This document shows, piece by piece, positions 26,561-35,085 of a stretch of DNA of 64,000 bases. Under the pieces are notes generated by a model, which was given only the letters and a program-made list of their open reading frames with translations, was not told the origin of the DNA and ran no database searches. The first letter of the stretch is position 1. Each line of letters begins with the position of its first letter. The DNA is from Clostridiales bacterium CCNA10 (GTDB taxonomy: Bacteria > Bacillota > Clostridia > Oscillospirales > Oscillospiraceae), in assembly GCA_003573975.1 (NCBI GenBank), contig AP018533.1:1178001-1242000 (forward strand), in the 5' to 3' direction. The position numbers and the translations under genes are program-made.

Positions 26561-27169
26561 ATGTCACCTAAAATTTTCAGTATCACCGATAGGGAGGAGC
26601 TGCGTGTCAAAATGCTGGACGCGGGCTTCGAGCTTATCAAGCAGTATGGCATGACCCACGCCTCGGTGGAGAAGATCACCCAAGCCGCCGGGCTGGGCAA
26701 GAGCACCTTTTACAACTTCTTTTCCTCCAAGGAGGAATTTGTCACCGGCATCATGGAGTACCAACGGGACCGGGTGAAGCAGCATTTTGAAACCCTTCTG
26801 AACGGCCGGGAAAAGATGACCGCCGCCGAGGGAAAAGAGTATCTGAAACTGATTGTGTTCAGCCAAAACAGTATCTACCAGTACCTAACTGTGGAGGATA
26901 TGGAAAAACTCCGCCGTGCATCCTCACCGGAATGCGTGACCCCGGATGATGCCGACTATGACCAGCGGGAGGCCCAAATCCTGCACGGCCTGCTGGATCA
27001 CATGGAGGGAGTGCGGCAGGATGTGGACCTCCATGTAGCAGCCAATCTCATCAAAATCATGGCTATGGCTAAGGTCAACCGGGAGTCCCTGCACACCGAC
27101 GCCCTGGACCGCACGCTGGAGCGGATCTACGAACTGTTGTTTTCTTTGATTTTCAAGGAGGACGCCTGA
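26561..27169 (+). CDS. TetR-family regulator of ABC pair C
   Basis: A 202-residue regulator. HTH residues about 28-58: ASVEKITQAAGLGKSTFYNFFSSKEEF. The C-terminal domain has no readable ligand. It starts 11 bases after the AGGAGG of 26549 region and is followed by the shared palindrome and ABC pair C, so it is likely the local regulator of that pair. Confidence 0.88.
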   Translation: MSPKIFSITDREELRVKMLDAGFELIKQYGMTHASVEKITQAAGLGKSTFYNFFSSKEEFVTGIMEYQRDRVKQHFETLLNGREKMTAAEGKEYLKLIVFSQNSIYQYLTVEDMEKLRRASSPECVTPDDADYDQREAQILHGLLDHMEGVRQDVDLHVAANLIKIMAMAKVNRESLHTDALDRTLERIYELLFSLIFKEDA

Positions 27170-27193
27170 GCGCGTCTTTCTTTTTCAGCGGAA

Positions 27194-27209
27194 GTTAGTT
27201 ATTGCTAAT
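27194..27209 (+). promoter_or_regulatory. Shared operator palindrome before ABC pair C
   Basis: GTTAGTTATTGCTAAT, one mismatch in each arm to the consensus. It lies only 15 bases before the ATG at 27225 and overlaps the space just after the TetR gene. Because it is so near the start codon, a bound protein could also block a short leader. Confidence 0.65.
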
Positions 27210-27224
27210 CGAGGAGCGACCCAT

Positions 27225-29027
27225 ATGAAAGAAAAAACGAAAAAAGAAAAACAGGGCCATGCCCGCCTGTTTGAGCTGGCCGGTGCGCGGAAAAACAAGC
27301 TGACGCTGGCCTGCCTTTTGTCTGTCCTCTCCTCCGCGGCGCGGATTGTGCCGTTTTTCACCATCTACGGCGTGGTGGTGGAGCTGCTGGCCCATTACAC
27401 GGCTCCGGCGGAGGCAGACCAAGGGAAAATTCTTGCCCTCTGTGCCATTACCTTCGGCGCGGCGCTGGTCTATGGCGTCTGCGCTTACGCTTCCTCAGCA
27501 ATTTCCCATACGGCGGCCTATGAGATCATTTATGAACTGCGCCTCCAGCTGATGGAAAAGCTCTCCCGTATCTCCTCCGGCTACTTTACCGGCACCACCC
27601 AGGGGGCCATCAAAAAGATTGTCTCCGATGACTCCGACCAGATTGAAGCGTTCCTGGCCCACCATCTATGCGAGATCGCCGCGGCGATAGCCACGCCGGT
27701 GTTCACCCTGCTGTACCTGTTTTTCATGGATTGGAGGCTGGCGCTGGTGACGCTGCTGCCCATCTGCATCTCCCTCTGGATGCTGTCCTCCTGTCTCAGA
27801 CAGCCGGACAAGGCGGCCCTTCAAGCAGAACTTCACGATGCCCAGGAGCGGATGCAGGGCACCGTGGTAGAGTACATCCACGGCATGAGTGTGGTGAAGG
27901 TGTTCAACCGGACCCTCAGCGCCTTCCGCCGGTACGAGGGCGACCTGAATCACTTCACCGATGTGGTGGAGCGGACGGCACGGGCCAACGCCAGGCCCAT
28001 GGGCGCCTATTATGCCTTTTTCGGGGCGCAGCTTTTGTTCCTGCTTCCGGCGGCCCTGCTGCTCATCCCCACGGCAGACAGCTATCTGGATTTCCTGCCC
28101 GTCATTCTGCTGTTCTTTCTGGTGGGCGGCGGATTGAAGGAGCCGCTGGAAAACATGATGCAGATGGTGATCCTCTCCAGCCGCATCCTGGAGGGCGTCC
28201 GCCGCATGGACAACATCCTCCGTCAGCCGGAGCCGGATCAGGAGGGAACCGGAAATCCAACTGCCTTCGATGTGGAATTTTCCAATGTGGAGTTTGCCTA
28301 TACCAAAGGCATCCCGGTGGTGGATCATGTCTCTTTCCGTCTCCCCCAAGGAACGGTGACAGGGTTGGTCGGCCCCTCCGGCGGCGGGAAGTCCACTCTC
28401 GCCCAGCTTCTTCTGCGCTTTTATGAGCCCCAGGCGGGAAGCATCCGAATCGGAGGGGTGGACATCCGGGACATCCCACCGGACCGGCTGGCCGACCTGG
28501 TGGCCTATGTGTTTCAGGACTCCGTGCTGTTCACCGACACCATTGAGAACAATATCCGTATGGGCAACACCGCAGCCACCATGGCGGAGGTAGAACAGGC
28601 GGCAAAGAACGCAGGCATCCACGAGGTGATCCAGGCGCTTCCCAAAGGCTATCAGACTGTGGTGGGCCGGGACAACGCCTATCTCTCCGGCGGAGAGAAG
28701 CAGCGCCTTGCCATCGCCCGGGTCTTTCTGAAGGACGCGCCCATTGTCATTCTGGACGAGGCAACCGCCTACGCCGACGCTGAGAACGAGGCCAAGATCC
28801 AGGCCGCCTTTGCAAAGTTGGCGCGGAACAAGACCGTACTGATGATTGCACACCGGCTGAAAACCGTGGAGCGGGCGGATCAGCTCCTGGTCATGGAGCG
28901 GGGGCGGCTGGTGGGCGCCGGCACCCACGAAAAACTGTTGGATTCCTGTGCGACCTATCAAAAGCTGGTGGAGGCCAATCAGCGGCGGGACCGCTGGAGT
29001 ATCGGGAAAGGAGTGGTACGGGCATGA
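27225..29027 (+). CDS. Exporter-fold ABC half-transporter, first subunit of pair C
   Basis: A 600-residue permease-ATPase fusion: membrane domain about 1-340, then Walker A GPSGGGKST near 384, LSGGEKQR near 487 and VILDEAT near 509. After DEAT it reads AYAD (not ASVD), as in the first subunits of the other pairs. The N-terminus is rich in Lys (KEKTKKEKQ). Its stop overlaps the next start by 4 bases. Same likely role as pair A: import of a metallophore, or export. Confidence 0.9.
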   Translation: MKEKTKKEKQGHARLFELAGARKNKLTLACLLSVLSSAARIVPFFTIYGVVVELLAHYTAPAEADQGKILALCAITFGAALVYGVCAYASSAISHTAAYEIIYELRLQLMEKLSRISSGYFTGTTQGAIKKIVSDDSDQIEAFLAHHLCEIAAAIATPVFTLLYLFFMDWRLALVTLLPICISLWMLSSCLRQPDKAALQAELHDAQERMQGTVVEYIHGMSVVKVFNRTLSAFRRYEGDLNHFTDVVERTARANARPMGAYYAFFGAQLLFLLPAALLLIPTADSYLDFLPVILLFFLVGGGLKEPLENMMQMVILSSRILEGVRRMDNILRQPEPDQEGTGNPTAFDVEFSNVEFAYTKGIPVVDHVSFRLPQGTVTGLVGPSGGGKSTLAQLLLRFYEPQAGSIRIGGVDIRDIPPDRLADLVAYVFQDSVLFTDTIENNIRMGNTAATMAEVEQAAKNAGIHEVIQALPKGYQTVVGRDNAYLSGGEKQRLAIARVFLKDAPIVILDEATAYADAENEAKIQAAFAKLARNKTVLMIAHRLKTVERADQLLVMERGRLVGAGTHEKLLDSCATYQKLVEANQRRDRWSIGKGVVRA

Positions 29028-30772
29028 AAATCAAAGAATGGTTTCAGATGATGACCCTGGGCCAGCCGTATAAATATCTGCGGCTCATGCTCTGGTGTCT
29101 GTTTGACAGTATTGTGATGTCCATTCCCTACGGCCTGATGCTGGGGGCGGTCTACTATCTGCTGGCCCCCCTGGCCCAGCCGGGGACGGCTCTTCCGACA
29201 ACCGCCCTCTGGCTTTCGGTGGGAGGTTTCCTGGCCCAGTTGATCGCCTACTTCTTTATCCGGCAGAAAACCTACATCGACGCCAGCACCGGCTATGCCG
29301 GCATCATCAAGGACTCTCAGATCACCCTGGGCGAACACCTGCGGCAGCTCTCCATGGGCTTTTACTCCGCCCGTGACGCAGGAGACCTGTCCACTGTCCT
29401 GCTGCGGGACTATCAGACGGTGGGAGACCTGTCCCAGCAGATGCTCCCCCAGGTGGCGGTCATCCTGATCCGCTTCGTTCTGGCCGCTGTGCTGTTGGCG
29501 GCGTTTGACTGGCGGATGACGCTGGCCGTCTTTCTGGTCATCCCGCTGGCGCTCCCGTTCGCGTTCCTGAGCCTGCGCCGGATGGGACGAATCAGCGCGG
29601 ATCTGCAAAATGCCCAGCGGGAAGTGGCGTCCGGAATCCTGGAATATGTCAGCGGCATCCAGACCCTGCGGGCCTTCCATATGGCGGGCGCCCAGTTCCA
29701 GAGCCTGAAGCGTTCCTTTGAGCGGGAGCGCAGCGCAGCCATCCACATGGAGACAGGGGCGGCGGCTCCGGTGAGTATGCTGGGTCGGTTTGTCCTCAGT
29801 TGCGGTATCGGCCTCGTGATGCTGACGGGGGCGTTTCTGCTGACCCGCGGGGAGTTGGAGCCCTTCTATTATCTGGCGTTTTTGATCCTGACACTCACTA
29901 TCTACGAGCCGGTGCTGACCCTGTTTACCTTTATTGCGGACTTCTCCCGCACCCGCCGCAGCGGGGAGCGCATCCAGGCGCTGTTCCAGGAGAGGCCTCT
30001 GCCGGAGCCGGAGGTCAGCCAGACCCCACAGGGGACGGATATTACCTTCGAGCATGTCTCATTTGCCTACGGGGAAAAAGAAGTGCTCCATGACATTTCC
30101 CTCCAGTTCCCGGCCCGGAGCGTTACTGCCCTGGTGGGGCCCTCCGGCTCCGGCAAGTCCACTGTCACCCGGCTGGCCGCCCGATTCTGGGATGTGACCG
30201 GGGGCGCTGTGCGGCTGGGCGGCGTGGATGTGCGGGATATGAGAACGGACGAGATACTGGGACGGATCAGCGTGGTCTTTCAGGATGTCTACCTCTTTCA
30301 CGATTCAATAGAGGCCAACATCCGTATGGGAAAGCCGGATGCCACCATGGAGGAGATCATGGAAGCGGCGAAAGCGGCGGCCTGCCACGACTTCATCATG
30401 GCTTTGCCCGATGGCTACCAAACCATCGTGGGAGAGGGCGGCTCTACACTCTCCGGCGGTGAGAAGCAACGCATTTCGATTGCAAGGGCGCTTTTGAAGG
30501 ATGCGCCCATCGTCCTGCTGGACGAGGCAACCGCATCCCTCGACCCTGAGAATGAGGTATTGATCCAGCAGGCGATCTCCGCTCTGGTAGCGGAAAAGAC
30601 GGTCATCGTCATTGCCCACCGGCTTCAGTCCATTATGAGCGCGGACAACATCATTGTGCTGGAGGACGGCTGGGTGGCCGAGTCGGGAACTCATGAACAG
30701 CTTCTGGCCCGGGGCGGCATTTATGCGAATCTCTGGGCGGAACAGAGCCGGGCTGGCATCTGGCGGCTATAA
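29024..30772 (+). CDS. Exporter-fold ABC half-transporter, second subunit of pair C
   Basis: A 582-residue fusion. Walker A GPSGSGKST near residue 371, signature LSGGEKQR near 475, Walker B VLLDEATASLD near 498, switch His in IAHRLQ. Its catalytic motifs are canonical. It overlaps the first subunit by 4 bases and is followed by a strong terminator, so pair C is a bicistronic unit (with the TetR gene upstream). Confidence 0.9.
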   Translation: MKIKEWFQMMTLGQPYKYLRLMLWCLFDSIVMSIPYGLMLGAVYYLLAPLAQPGTALPTTALWLSVGGFLAQLIAYFFIRQKTYIDASTGYAGIIKDSQITLGEHLRQLSMGFYSARDAGDLSTVLLRDYQTVGDLSQQMLPQVAVILIRFVLAAVLLAAFDWRMTLAVFLVIPLALPFAFLSLRRMGRISADLQNAQREVASGILEYVSGIQTLRAFHMAGAQFQSLKRSFERERSAAIHMETGAAAPVSMLGRFVLSCGIGLVMLTGAFLLTRGELEPFYYLAFLILTLTIYEPVLTLFTFIADFSRTRRSGERIQALFQERPLPEPEVSQTPQGTDITFEHVSFAYGEKEVLHDISLQFPARSVTALVGPSGSGKSTVTRLAARFWDVTGGAVRLGGVDVRDMRTDEILGRISVVFQDVYLFHDSIEANIRMGKPDATMEEIMEAAKAAACHDFIMALPDGYQTIVGEGGSTLSGGEKQRISIARALLKDAPIVLLDEATASLDPENEVLIQQAISALVAEKTVIVIAHRLQSIMSADNIIVLEDGWVAESGTHEQLLARGGIYANLWAEQSRAGIWRL

Positions 30773-30791
30773 GAATAAAAATATCTGTAGA

Positions 30792-30828
30792 AATAAAATT
30801 GTCCTGCCAAGGCAGGGCAATTTTATTA
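30792..30828 (+). terminator. Terminator of pair C
   Basis: Arms AATAAAATTG and CAATTTTATT with an inner CCTGCC/GGCAGG stem. The A-T-rich outer arms make it work in either direction. Confidence 0.75.
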
Positions 30829-30920
30829 AGTGAAGGACATATGGCTTTACTTGGTAAGACGAGCCGCCATAGCCAAAAGCATCTACAGAGCCGCATTGAC
30901 AAACTACATACTTTATGATA

Positions 30921-30950
30921 ATATATCAATGATATATAGCGGCGATATAT
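30921..30950 (+). promoter_or_regulatory. Two overlapping A-T palindromes, possible TetR operator
   Basis: ATATATC-AAT-GATATAT (30921-30937) is a perfect inverted repeat, and a second one, ATATAT-AGCGGCG-ATATAT (30932-30950), overlaps it. They lie just before the TetR gene at 30971 in a promoter-like A-T-rich stretch. Likely autoregulatory site. Confidence 0.5.
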
Positions 30951-30970
30951 TGAAAAGAGTTGGTTTCAAT

Positions 30971-31588
30971 ATGACTAAGTACACAGAAACACAACGCAAA
31001 ATCCTTGAAGTAGGAAAAGAAGAATTTTTAGCGAAAGGCTTCAAAGATGCCTCTCTTCGTGGAATTGTCAAGGCGGCCGGTTTTACCCAAGGTGCATTTT
31101 ACGGCTACTATCCAGACAAGGCGGCTCTCTTTGATGCGTTGGTGTCCGAGGCCGCAGATACGCTGATGGAACAGTTCAAGGCGGCCCAGCGGGCGCATTA
31201 TGATCTGATTACAGAGGAAAAAACAGCGCAGAGCCAGGAACTGTCGACCGATTATCTGAATTATTTTATCAATTACATTTATGACAATTTCGATGCATTC
31301 AAACTGGTGATATGCTGTTCTGAAGGGACTCGATACAGCAACTATGTACATGAACTTGTGGAACTTGAAGTTTCCCAGACGGAAAAGTATTATCAGCAGC
31401 TCCGGCAGCTCGGCAAGGTAGAAGGCGTAGTCAATCACGATCTGCATCACATGATTACCAGTGCCTATTTTACGGCTGTTTTTGAAACAGTCGTCCACGA
31501 CATGAGCCGGGAACAGGCAATAGGGTATGTCAATGAACTGGCAGTCTTTTTTAACTGTGGCTGGAGCGGCCTGTTAAGGCTCAAATGA
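30971..31588 (+). CDS. TetR-family regulator before the ATC-hydrolase/ECF operon
   Basis: A 205-residue regulator with HTH ASLRGIVKAAGFTQGAFYGYYPDKAALF. The C-terminal domain (LVICCSEGTRYSNYVHELV, FETVVHDMSREQAIGYVNEL) is clearly like that of the TetR at 35716 (LLLCCSAGTKYAWFLHDIV), so the two are paralogues. An in-frame extension to 30830 exists but would run across the promoter and palindromes. Ribosome site is weak (AAAAGAGTTGG). Confidence 0.85.
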   Translation: MTKYTETQRKILEVGKEEFLAKGFKDASLRGIVKAAGFTQGAFYGYYPDKAALFDALVSEAADTLMEQFKAAQRAHYDLITEEKTAQSQELSTDYLNYFINYIYDNFDAFKLVICCSEGTRYSNYVHELVELEVSQTEKYYQQLRQLGKVEGVVNHDLHHMITSAYFTAVFETVVHDMSREQAIGYVNELAVFFNCGWSGLLRLK

Positions 31589-31601
31589 GCCTTAACTTTT
31601 T
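31573..31601 (+). terminator. Terminator of the TetR gene
   Basis: GTTAAGGCTC-AAAT-GAGCCTTAAC followed by TTTTT. The stop codon of the TetR gene lies within the stem. Confidence 0.85.
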
Positions 31602-31609
31602 ACAGAAAA

Positions 31610-31625
31610 GTTAGCGATAACTAAC
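31610..31625 (+). promoter_or_regulatory. Shared operator palindrome before the ATC-hydrolase/ECF operon
   Basis: GTTAGCGATAACTAAC: exact left arm, one mismatch in the right. It ends 18 bases before the start of the small gene at 31644. It lies right after a terminator, so it is the first element of a new transcription unit. Confidence 0.7.
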
Positions 31626-31643
31626 CTTTGAAGAGGAGTTGTT

Positions 31644-31781
31644 ATGAATACCCATATTATCTCCCGCAGCCGAAATACGAACCCAATCACAGTTCTGATG
31701 CAGGGACAAAGCGACCAGCAGAGCATACAAAAAATACGGATTAGGCATTTGGCTGGCGGATGGAGGAAACTGTATGGATGA
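31644..31781 (+). CDS. Small protein of 45 residues, first in the operon
   Basis: A short reading frame, MNTHIISRSRNTNPITVLMQ and on to WRKLYG, with a strong AGAGGAG 6 bases before its ATG. It overlaps the start of the next gene by 8 bases, as in a coupled or leader peptide. No known family. It is basic and soluble. It could be a real small protein, or a leader that controls translation of the hydrolase-like gene. Confidence 0.5.
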   Translation: MNTHIISRSRNTNPITVLMQGQSDQQSIQKIRIRHLAGGWRKLYG

Positions 31782-32406
31782 CAAAAGTATAGAAAAGTTG
31801 CTGAAGAAAAGCAAACTGGCCTCAGCGTATGCGATGCTTCCTTCTCCAGAACTGAGGAGGGCGATTGCTATAGAGTATGGGAGGCTGTTAGGAGAAAACG
31901 ATCTGTCTGATCCAATGCTGGCCGGGCATCTCAGGACTTCCATTCTTCCGGCCGTTGCATTCCACCGCTGTCTGCAAGAATATGGATATACCCAATCTGC
32001 CTCCCTCATGGCAATTCGTGCTGCGGTATTGAAAACTGCCAAACCCATGGCAAATATTTTTCAGGGGATGGGAAGACTGCCTTTCTTTTTCTCAATTTTC
32101 CGTATCATGTGCTCTATTTCCACGAAACACAGCTTTGGCCCGAAAGGATGGGTATTTGAGTGGAAACGGAATGATGCGTATGCAATCGAATGGGACTGCC
32201 GCTCCTGCCTGTATGTCGATGTGTTTCGCCGATACAGTGTGCCGGAGCTGGCACCCATTTTCTGCGAAAGTGATGATGTAATGTATGGGAACATCCCCGG
32301 TGTTCGATGGGGCAGGGACCAGACCATCGGCGGAGGAGATAAGGTATGCAATTTCTGCTTTTATAACGAGAAAAAGGAGGGCCTTCAAAATGAAACAGGC
32401 AAATAA
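31774..32406 (+). CDS. L-2-amino-thiazoline-4-carboxylic acid hydrolase-like protein
   Basis: A 210-residue protein matching the ATC hydrolase family as I know it: WKRNDAYAIEWDCRSCLYVDVF followed by YSVPELAPIFCESDDVMYGNIPGVRW and an end GGDKVCNFCFY. The family enzyme opens the thiazoline ring of L-2-amino-thiazoline-4-carboxylate. Conserved Cys and Asp residues (CLYVDVF, FCESDD, CNFC) are present. It begins within the end of the 45-residue gene and overlaps the S component by 17 bases. A role in opening thiazoline rings of an imported siderophore is inference. Some family members lack known activity. Confidence 0.7.
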   Translation: MDDKSIEKLLKKSKLASAYAMLPSPELRRAIAIEYGRLLGENDLSDPMLAGHLRTSILPAVAFHRCLQEYGYTQSASLMAIRAAVLKTAKPMANIFQGMGRLPFFFSIFRIMCSISTKHSFGPKGWVFEWKRNDAYAIEWDCRSCLYVDVFRRYSVPELAPIFCESDDVMYGNIPGVRWGRDQTIGGGDKVCNFCFYNEKKEGLQNETGK

Positions 32407-32989
32407 ATGGACGGTCAAGGATGTAATCACAACGGTGCTGCTGACCGTACTGCTCATTGTCATCCAGATGGTCGTCAACATGGTCTGCATGGTAAATGAT
32501 TTCGTCAGCATGGTACTGTCGGTGGGCTTCACAATGCTGCTCTGCGCACCGGTTTATTTCCTGATGGTCAGCCGGATCCATAAGCGTTTTGTTTCCTTGA
32601 TCTACATGACGATCCTAGGCTGCGTATTCCTAATCATGGGCAACTGGTATCTGCTGCCCTATTACATCGTCGTCGGCCTCATCTGCGAGGCGATCCTTTG
32701 GAAAAACGGCTGGGAGTCGAAGGGGAAAATGACGGCTGCATGGACGATCTCAAGCCTTCTGTACAATGGAGTCAATCTTCTGCCCATCTGGTTCTTCTGG
32801 GACACTTATGAAGCCTTCGCCCTCTCCAGCGGCATGGAGCAAAGTTACATTGATTCCTTTGTCCGCTATTACACCTCAGCGGGATGGCTTGCGGCGATCA
32901 TTCTCTTCACGGTTATCTGCGGCTTCCTCGGCAGTATGATTGGCGGCAAATTGATTCAGAAGCACTTCAAAAAGGCGGGCGTACTCTGA
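32390..32989 (+). CDS. ECF transporter S component (module D)
   Basis: A 199-residue membrane protein with about six helices, starting MKQANKWTVKDVITTVLLT and ending KLIQKHFKKAGVL. The end matches the S components of modules B1 and B2. The ATG follows AAAGGAGG by 9 bases, within the end of the ATC-hydrolase-like gene, and the stop overlaps EcfT. It decides the substrate of module D; the partner hydrolase hints at a thiazoline-containing compound. Confidence 0.84.
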   Translation: MKQANKWTVKDVITTVLLTVLLIVIQMVVNMVCMVNDFVSMVLSVGFTMLLCAPVYFLMVSRIHKRFVSLIYMTILGCVFLIMGNWYLLPYYIVVGLICEAILWKNGWESKGKMTAAWTISSLLYNGVNLLPIWFFWDTYEAFALSSGMEQSYIDSFVRYYTSAGWLAAIILFTVICGFLGSMIGGKLIQKHFKKAGVL

Positions 32990-33684
32990 TGCGGCGCAGC
33001 CACCTTGCCGTCCTGACGAAATTATGGGCGCTACTCTGTGTGACTGTTGGAGTATCTCTGACCTCCAACGCTGTACTGACCTGTACCTTGACCCTGCTCG
33101 GTTTTACATACCTGGGGTTTCAGCGAAATTGGCGGCTTCTGCGTTCTTTTGGGGTGTTTTATCTCCTGTTGGCAGTTCTCTTGTATCTAATTCGTTTCCA
33201 CGGATTCCATATGGCGATCTTCTCGGAATTCTATGTGCTGATGCTCTGGAACCTGTCTCCGGTTTTCCTTGCGGCCTGGGATCTCATTACCACGCCCCCC
33301 GGTGAGCTCGCGGCGTTTTTCTCCCGCATTCATATGCCCACGCCTGTGATCCTTGGACTCTTAGTCGTATTCCGTTTTTTTCCTACCATGAGGAGTGAAG
33401 TAAAAAGCGTGGGGCGCTCCATGCGCAACCGTGGGCTGACGGCTCCGGCGCAGCTTGTACGCCATCCGGCGGTATCCTGTGAGTATGTGCTTGTCCCCCT
33501 ACTTTTGCGATGCCTGCAGATTGCCGACCAGTTGGCGGTTTCTGCCGTGGCCAGGGGCGCGGAGTATCCGGGCAAGCGGGGCAGTTATTATGGGAAAAGA
33601 CTCGGAGCGCCCGACTATATTTGGTCTGGCGTTTGGACGGCCGCAACCACCGTGTTTCTCGCTGTAGGGGGTGTTCGCATATGA
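32989..33684 (+). CDS. ecfT: EcfT transmembrane protein (module D)
   Basis: A 231-residue scaffold. The two coupling motifs are MRNRGLTAP and AVARGAEYPGKRG. Membrane helices lie at about residues 8-60, 68-110 and near the C-terminus. The stop overlaps the ATPase start by 4 bases (ATGA). It is more distant from the module B copies than they are from each other. Confidence 0.9.
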   Translation: MRRSHLAVLTKLWALLCVTVGVSLTSNAVLTCTLTLLGFTYLGFQRNWRLLRSFGVFYLLLAVLLYLIRFHGFHMAIFSEFYVLMLWNLSPVFLAAWDLITTPPGELAAFFSRIHMPTPVILGLLVVFRFFPTMRSEVKSVGRSMRNRGLTAPAQLVRHPAVSCEYVLVPLLLRCLQIADQLAVSAVARGAEYPGKRGSYYGKRLGAPDYIWSGVWTAATTVFLAVGGVRI

Positions 33685-35066
33685 TAAGTCTGGGGAATGT
33701 GACCTTTCAATATGCGGGCTGCGAGGAGGGGGTAAGGAATATAGACCTCACCATCCGCGACGGGGAATGTGTTGTATTGACCGGTCCCTCCGGTGGAGGA
33801 AAGACAACGCTGACCAGACTGATCAACGGCCTTGCTCCCGCCTATTATCCGGGGAAGCTGACCGGAAGCCTCCGGCTTGATGAAACAGAGCTCACCACAA
33901 TGCCAAGCTGGCGCATAGGGCAGGAAATAGGAAGCGTGTTTCAGGACCCGAAAAGCCAGTTTTTCTCCTCAGAACTGGCGGGAGAGGTTGCCTTTGCCTG
34001 CGAGAACTGCGGTATGTCCACGGAAGAAATACGGCGGCGCACCGATGAAGCCATTGTTGCGCTTGGACTGGAACGGCTGCGGGAGCGGCCACTGGACGTT
34101 CTGTCCAGCGGGGAGAAGCAGCGGACGGCGATTGCGTCTGTTTACGCCTTGCGGCCTCGCGTTTATGTCTGCGACGAGCCCACGGCGAATTTAGACAATG
34201 AGGGGACTACACAGCTTGCGGAAATCCTGAGGAAGTTGAAGACGGAGGGCAATACGCTCGTGATTGCTGAACATCGTCTGGCTTGGCTTCAGGGGATTAC
34301 CGACCGATATATCTACATTTCCGATGGTGCGATCCAGTGGGAAAAGACTGCGGCGCAGATGCAGGCGCTTACCTGGGAAGAACGCCAAACCTATGGGTTG
34401 CGGGAGAGCACCGAAGGAAAGTGGACACCGCCTGTACCTGTAAAACCGGAGCAGAATCCTATGCTCTCGGCGCTCCGCCTGTCCTGCAGGCGGAAGAAAA
34501 ACTGGATTTTTTCAGAGCTGAATTTTTCACTGTACAGCGGACAAATCACTGCTTTGAATGGGAAAAATGGCGCAGGGAAGACCAGCTTGGCCATGGTGCT
34601 GACGGGACTTTGGAAACAGAGCTCTGGAGAAATCCAAATCGAGGGGAAACGCCTTGCGGCAGGAAAGCGCCGCAGAGCCGTATGGTACAACTCCAACGAT
34701 ACGGGCACGCAATTTTTTACAAACAGCGTCACGGAAGAACTGCTGCTTTATTCAGACTACGCTCCGGAACGGCTGGAGCGGGCCAGAACATTGCTGAAAA
34801 AGCTGGGCTTGTATGCGTACAAGGACACACACCCAGCCGCTCTTTCCGGCGGTCAGAAACAGCGGCTCTCCATCGCCTGCGGCATTTTGTCGGATCGTGG
34901 TATTCTTATCTTCGATGAGCCAACCAGCGGGCTTGATGGCGGCAATATGGGGATTGTCGCAGATGTGTTCCGTACAGAAGCGGAAGCCGGAAAAACAATT
35001 CTTGTGATTACCCATGACAGGGAACTGATGCACCGTTGCTGCGATGATGTCGTTACGCTTGCATAG
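33681..35066 (+). CDS. Double-domain ECF ATPase (module D)
   Basis: A 461-residue chain. Domain 1: Walker A GPSGGGKTT, signature LSSGEKQR and VCDEPTANLD. Domain 2: NGKNGAGKTS (Ser in place of the usual Thr), LSGGQKQR and IFDEPTSGLD. Both sites are probably active. The ATG at 33681 has GTAGGGGGTG upstream. The DtxR-like copy 3 starts 20 bases after its stop. Confidence 0.92.
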   Translation: MISLGNVTFQYAGCEEGVRNIDLTIRDGECVVLTGPSGGGKTTLTRLINGLAPAYYPGKLTGSLRLDETELTTMPSWRIGQEIGSVFQDPKSQFFSSELAGEVAFACENCGMSTEEIRRRTDEAIVALGLERLRERPLDVLSSGEKQRTAIASVYALRPRVYVCDEPTANLDNEGTTQLAEILRKLKTEGNTLVIAEHRLAWLQGITDRYIYISDGAIQWEKTAAQMQALTWEERQTYGLRESTEGKWTPPVPVKPEQNPMLSALRLSCRRKKNWIFSELNFSLYSGQITALNGKNGAGKTSLAMVLTGLWKQSSGEIQIEGKRLAAGKRRRAVWYNSNDTGTQFFTNSVTEELLLYSDYAPERLERARTLLKKLGLYAYKDTHPAALSGGQKQRLSIACGILSDRGILIFDEPTSGLDGGNMGIVADVFRTEAEAGKTILVITHDRELMHRCCDDVVTLA

Positions 35067-35085
35067 CATTTTCAAGGAGGACTAC

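Noticed and set aside
27666-28961. A 431-residue minus-strand frame, and similar ones at 41811-43061 and 5572-6525
   Set aside because: All are antisense to genes with clear ABC or binding-protein motifs and lack ribosome sites.
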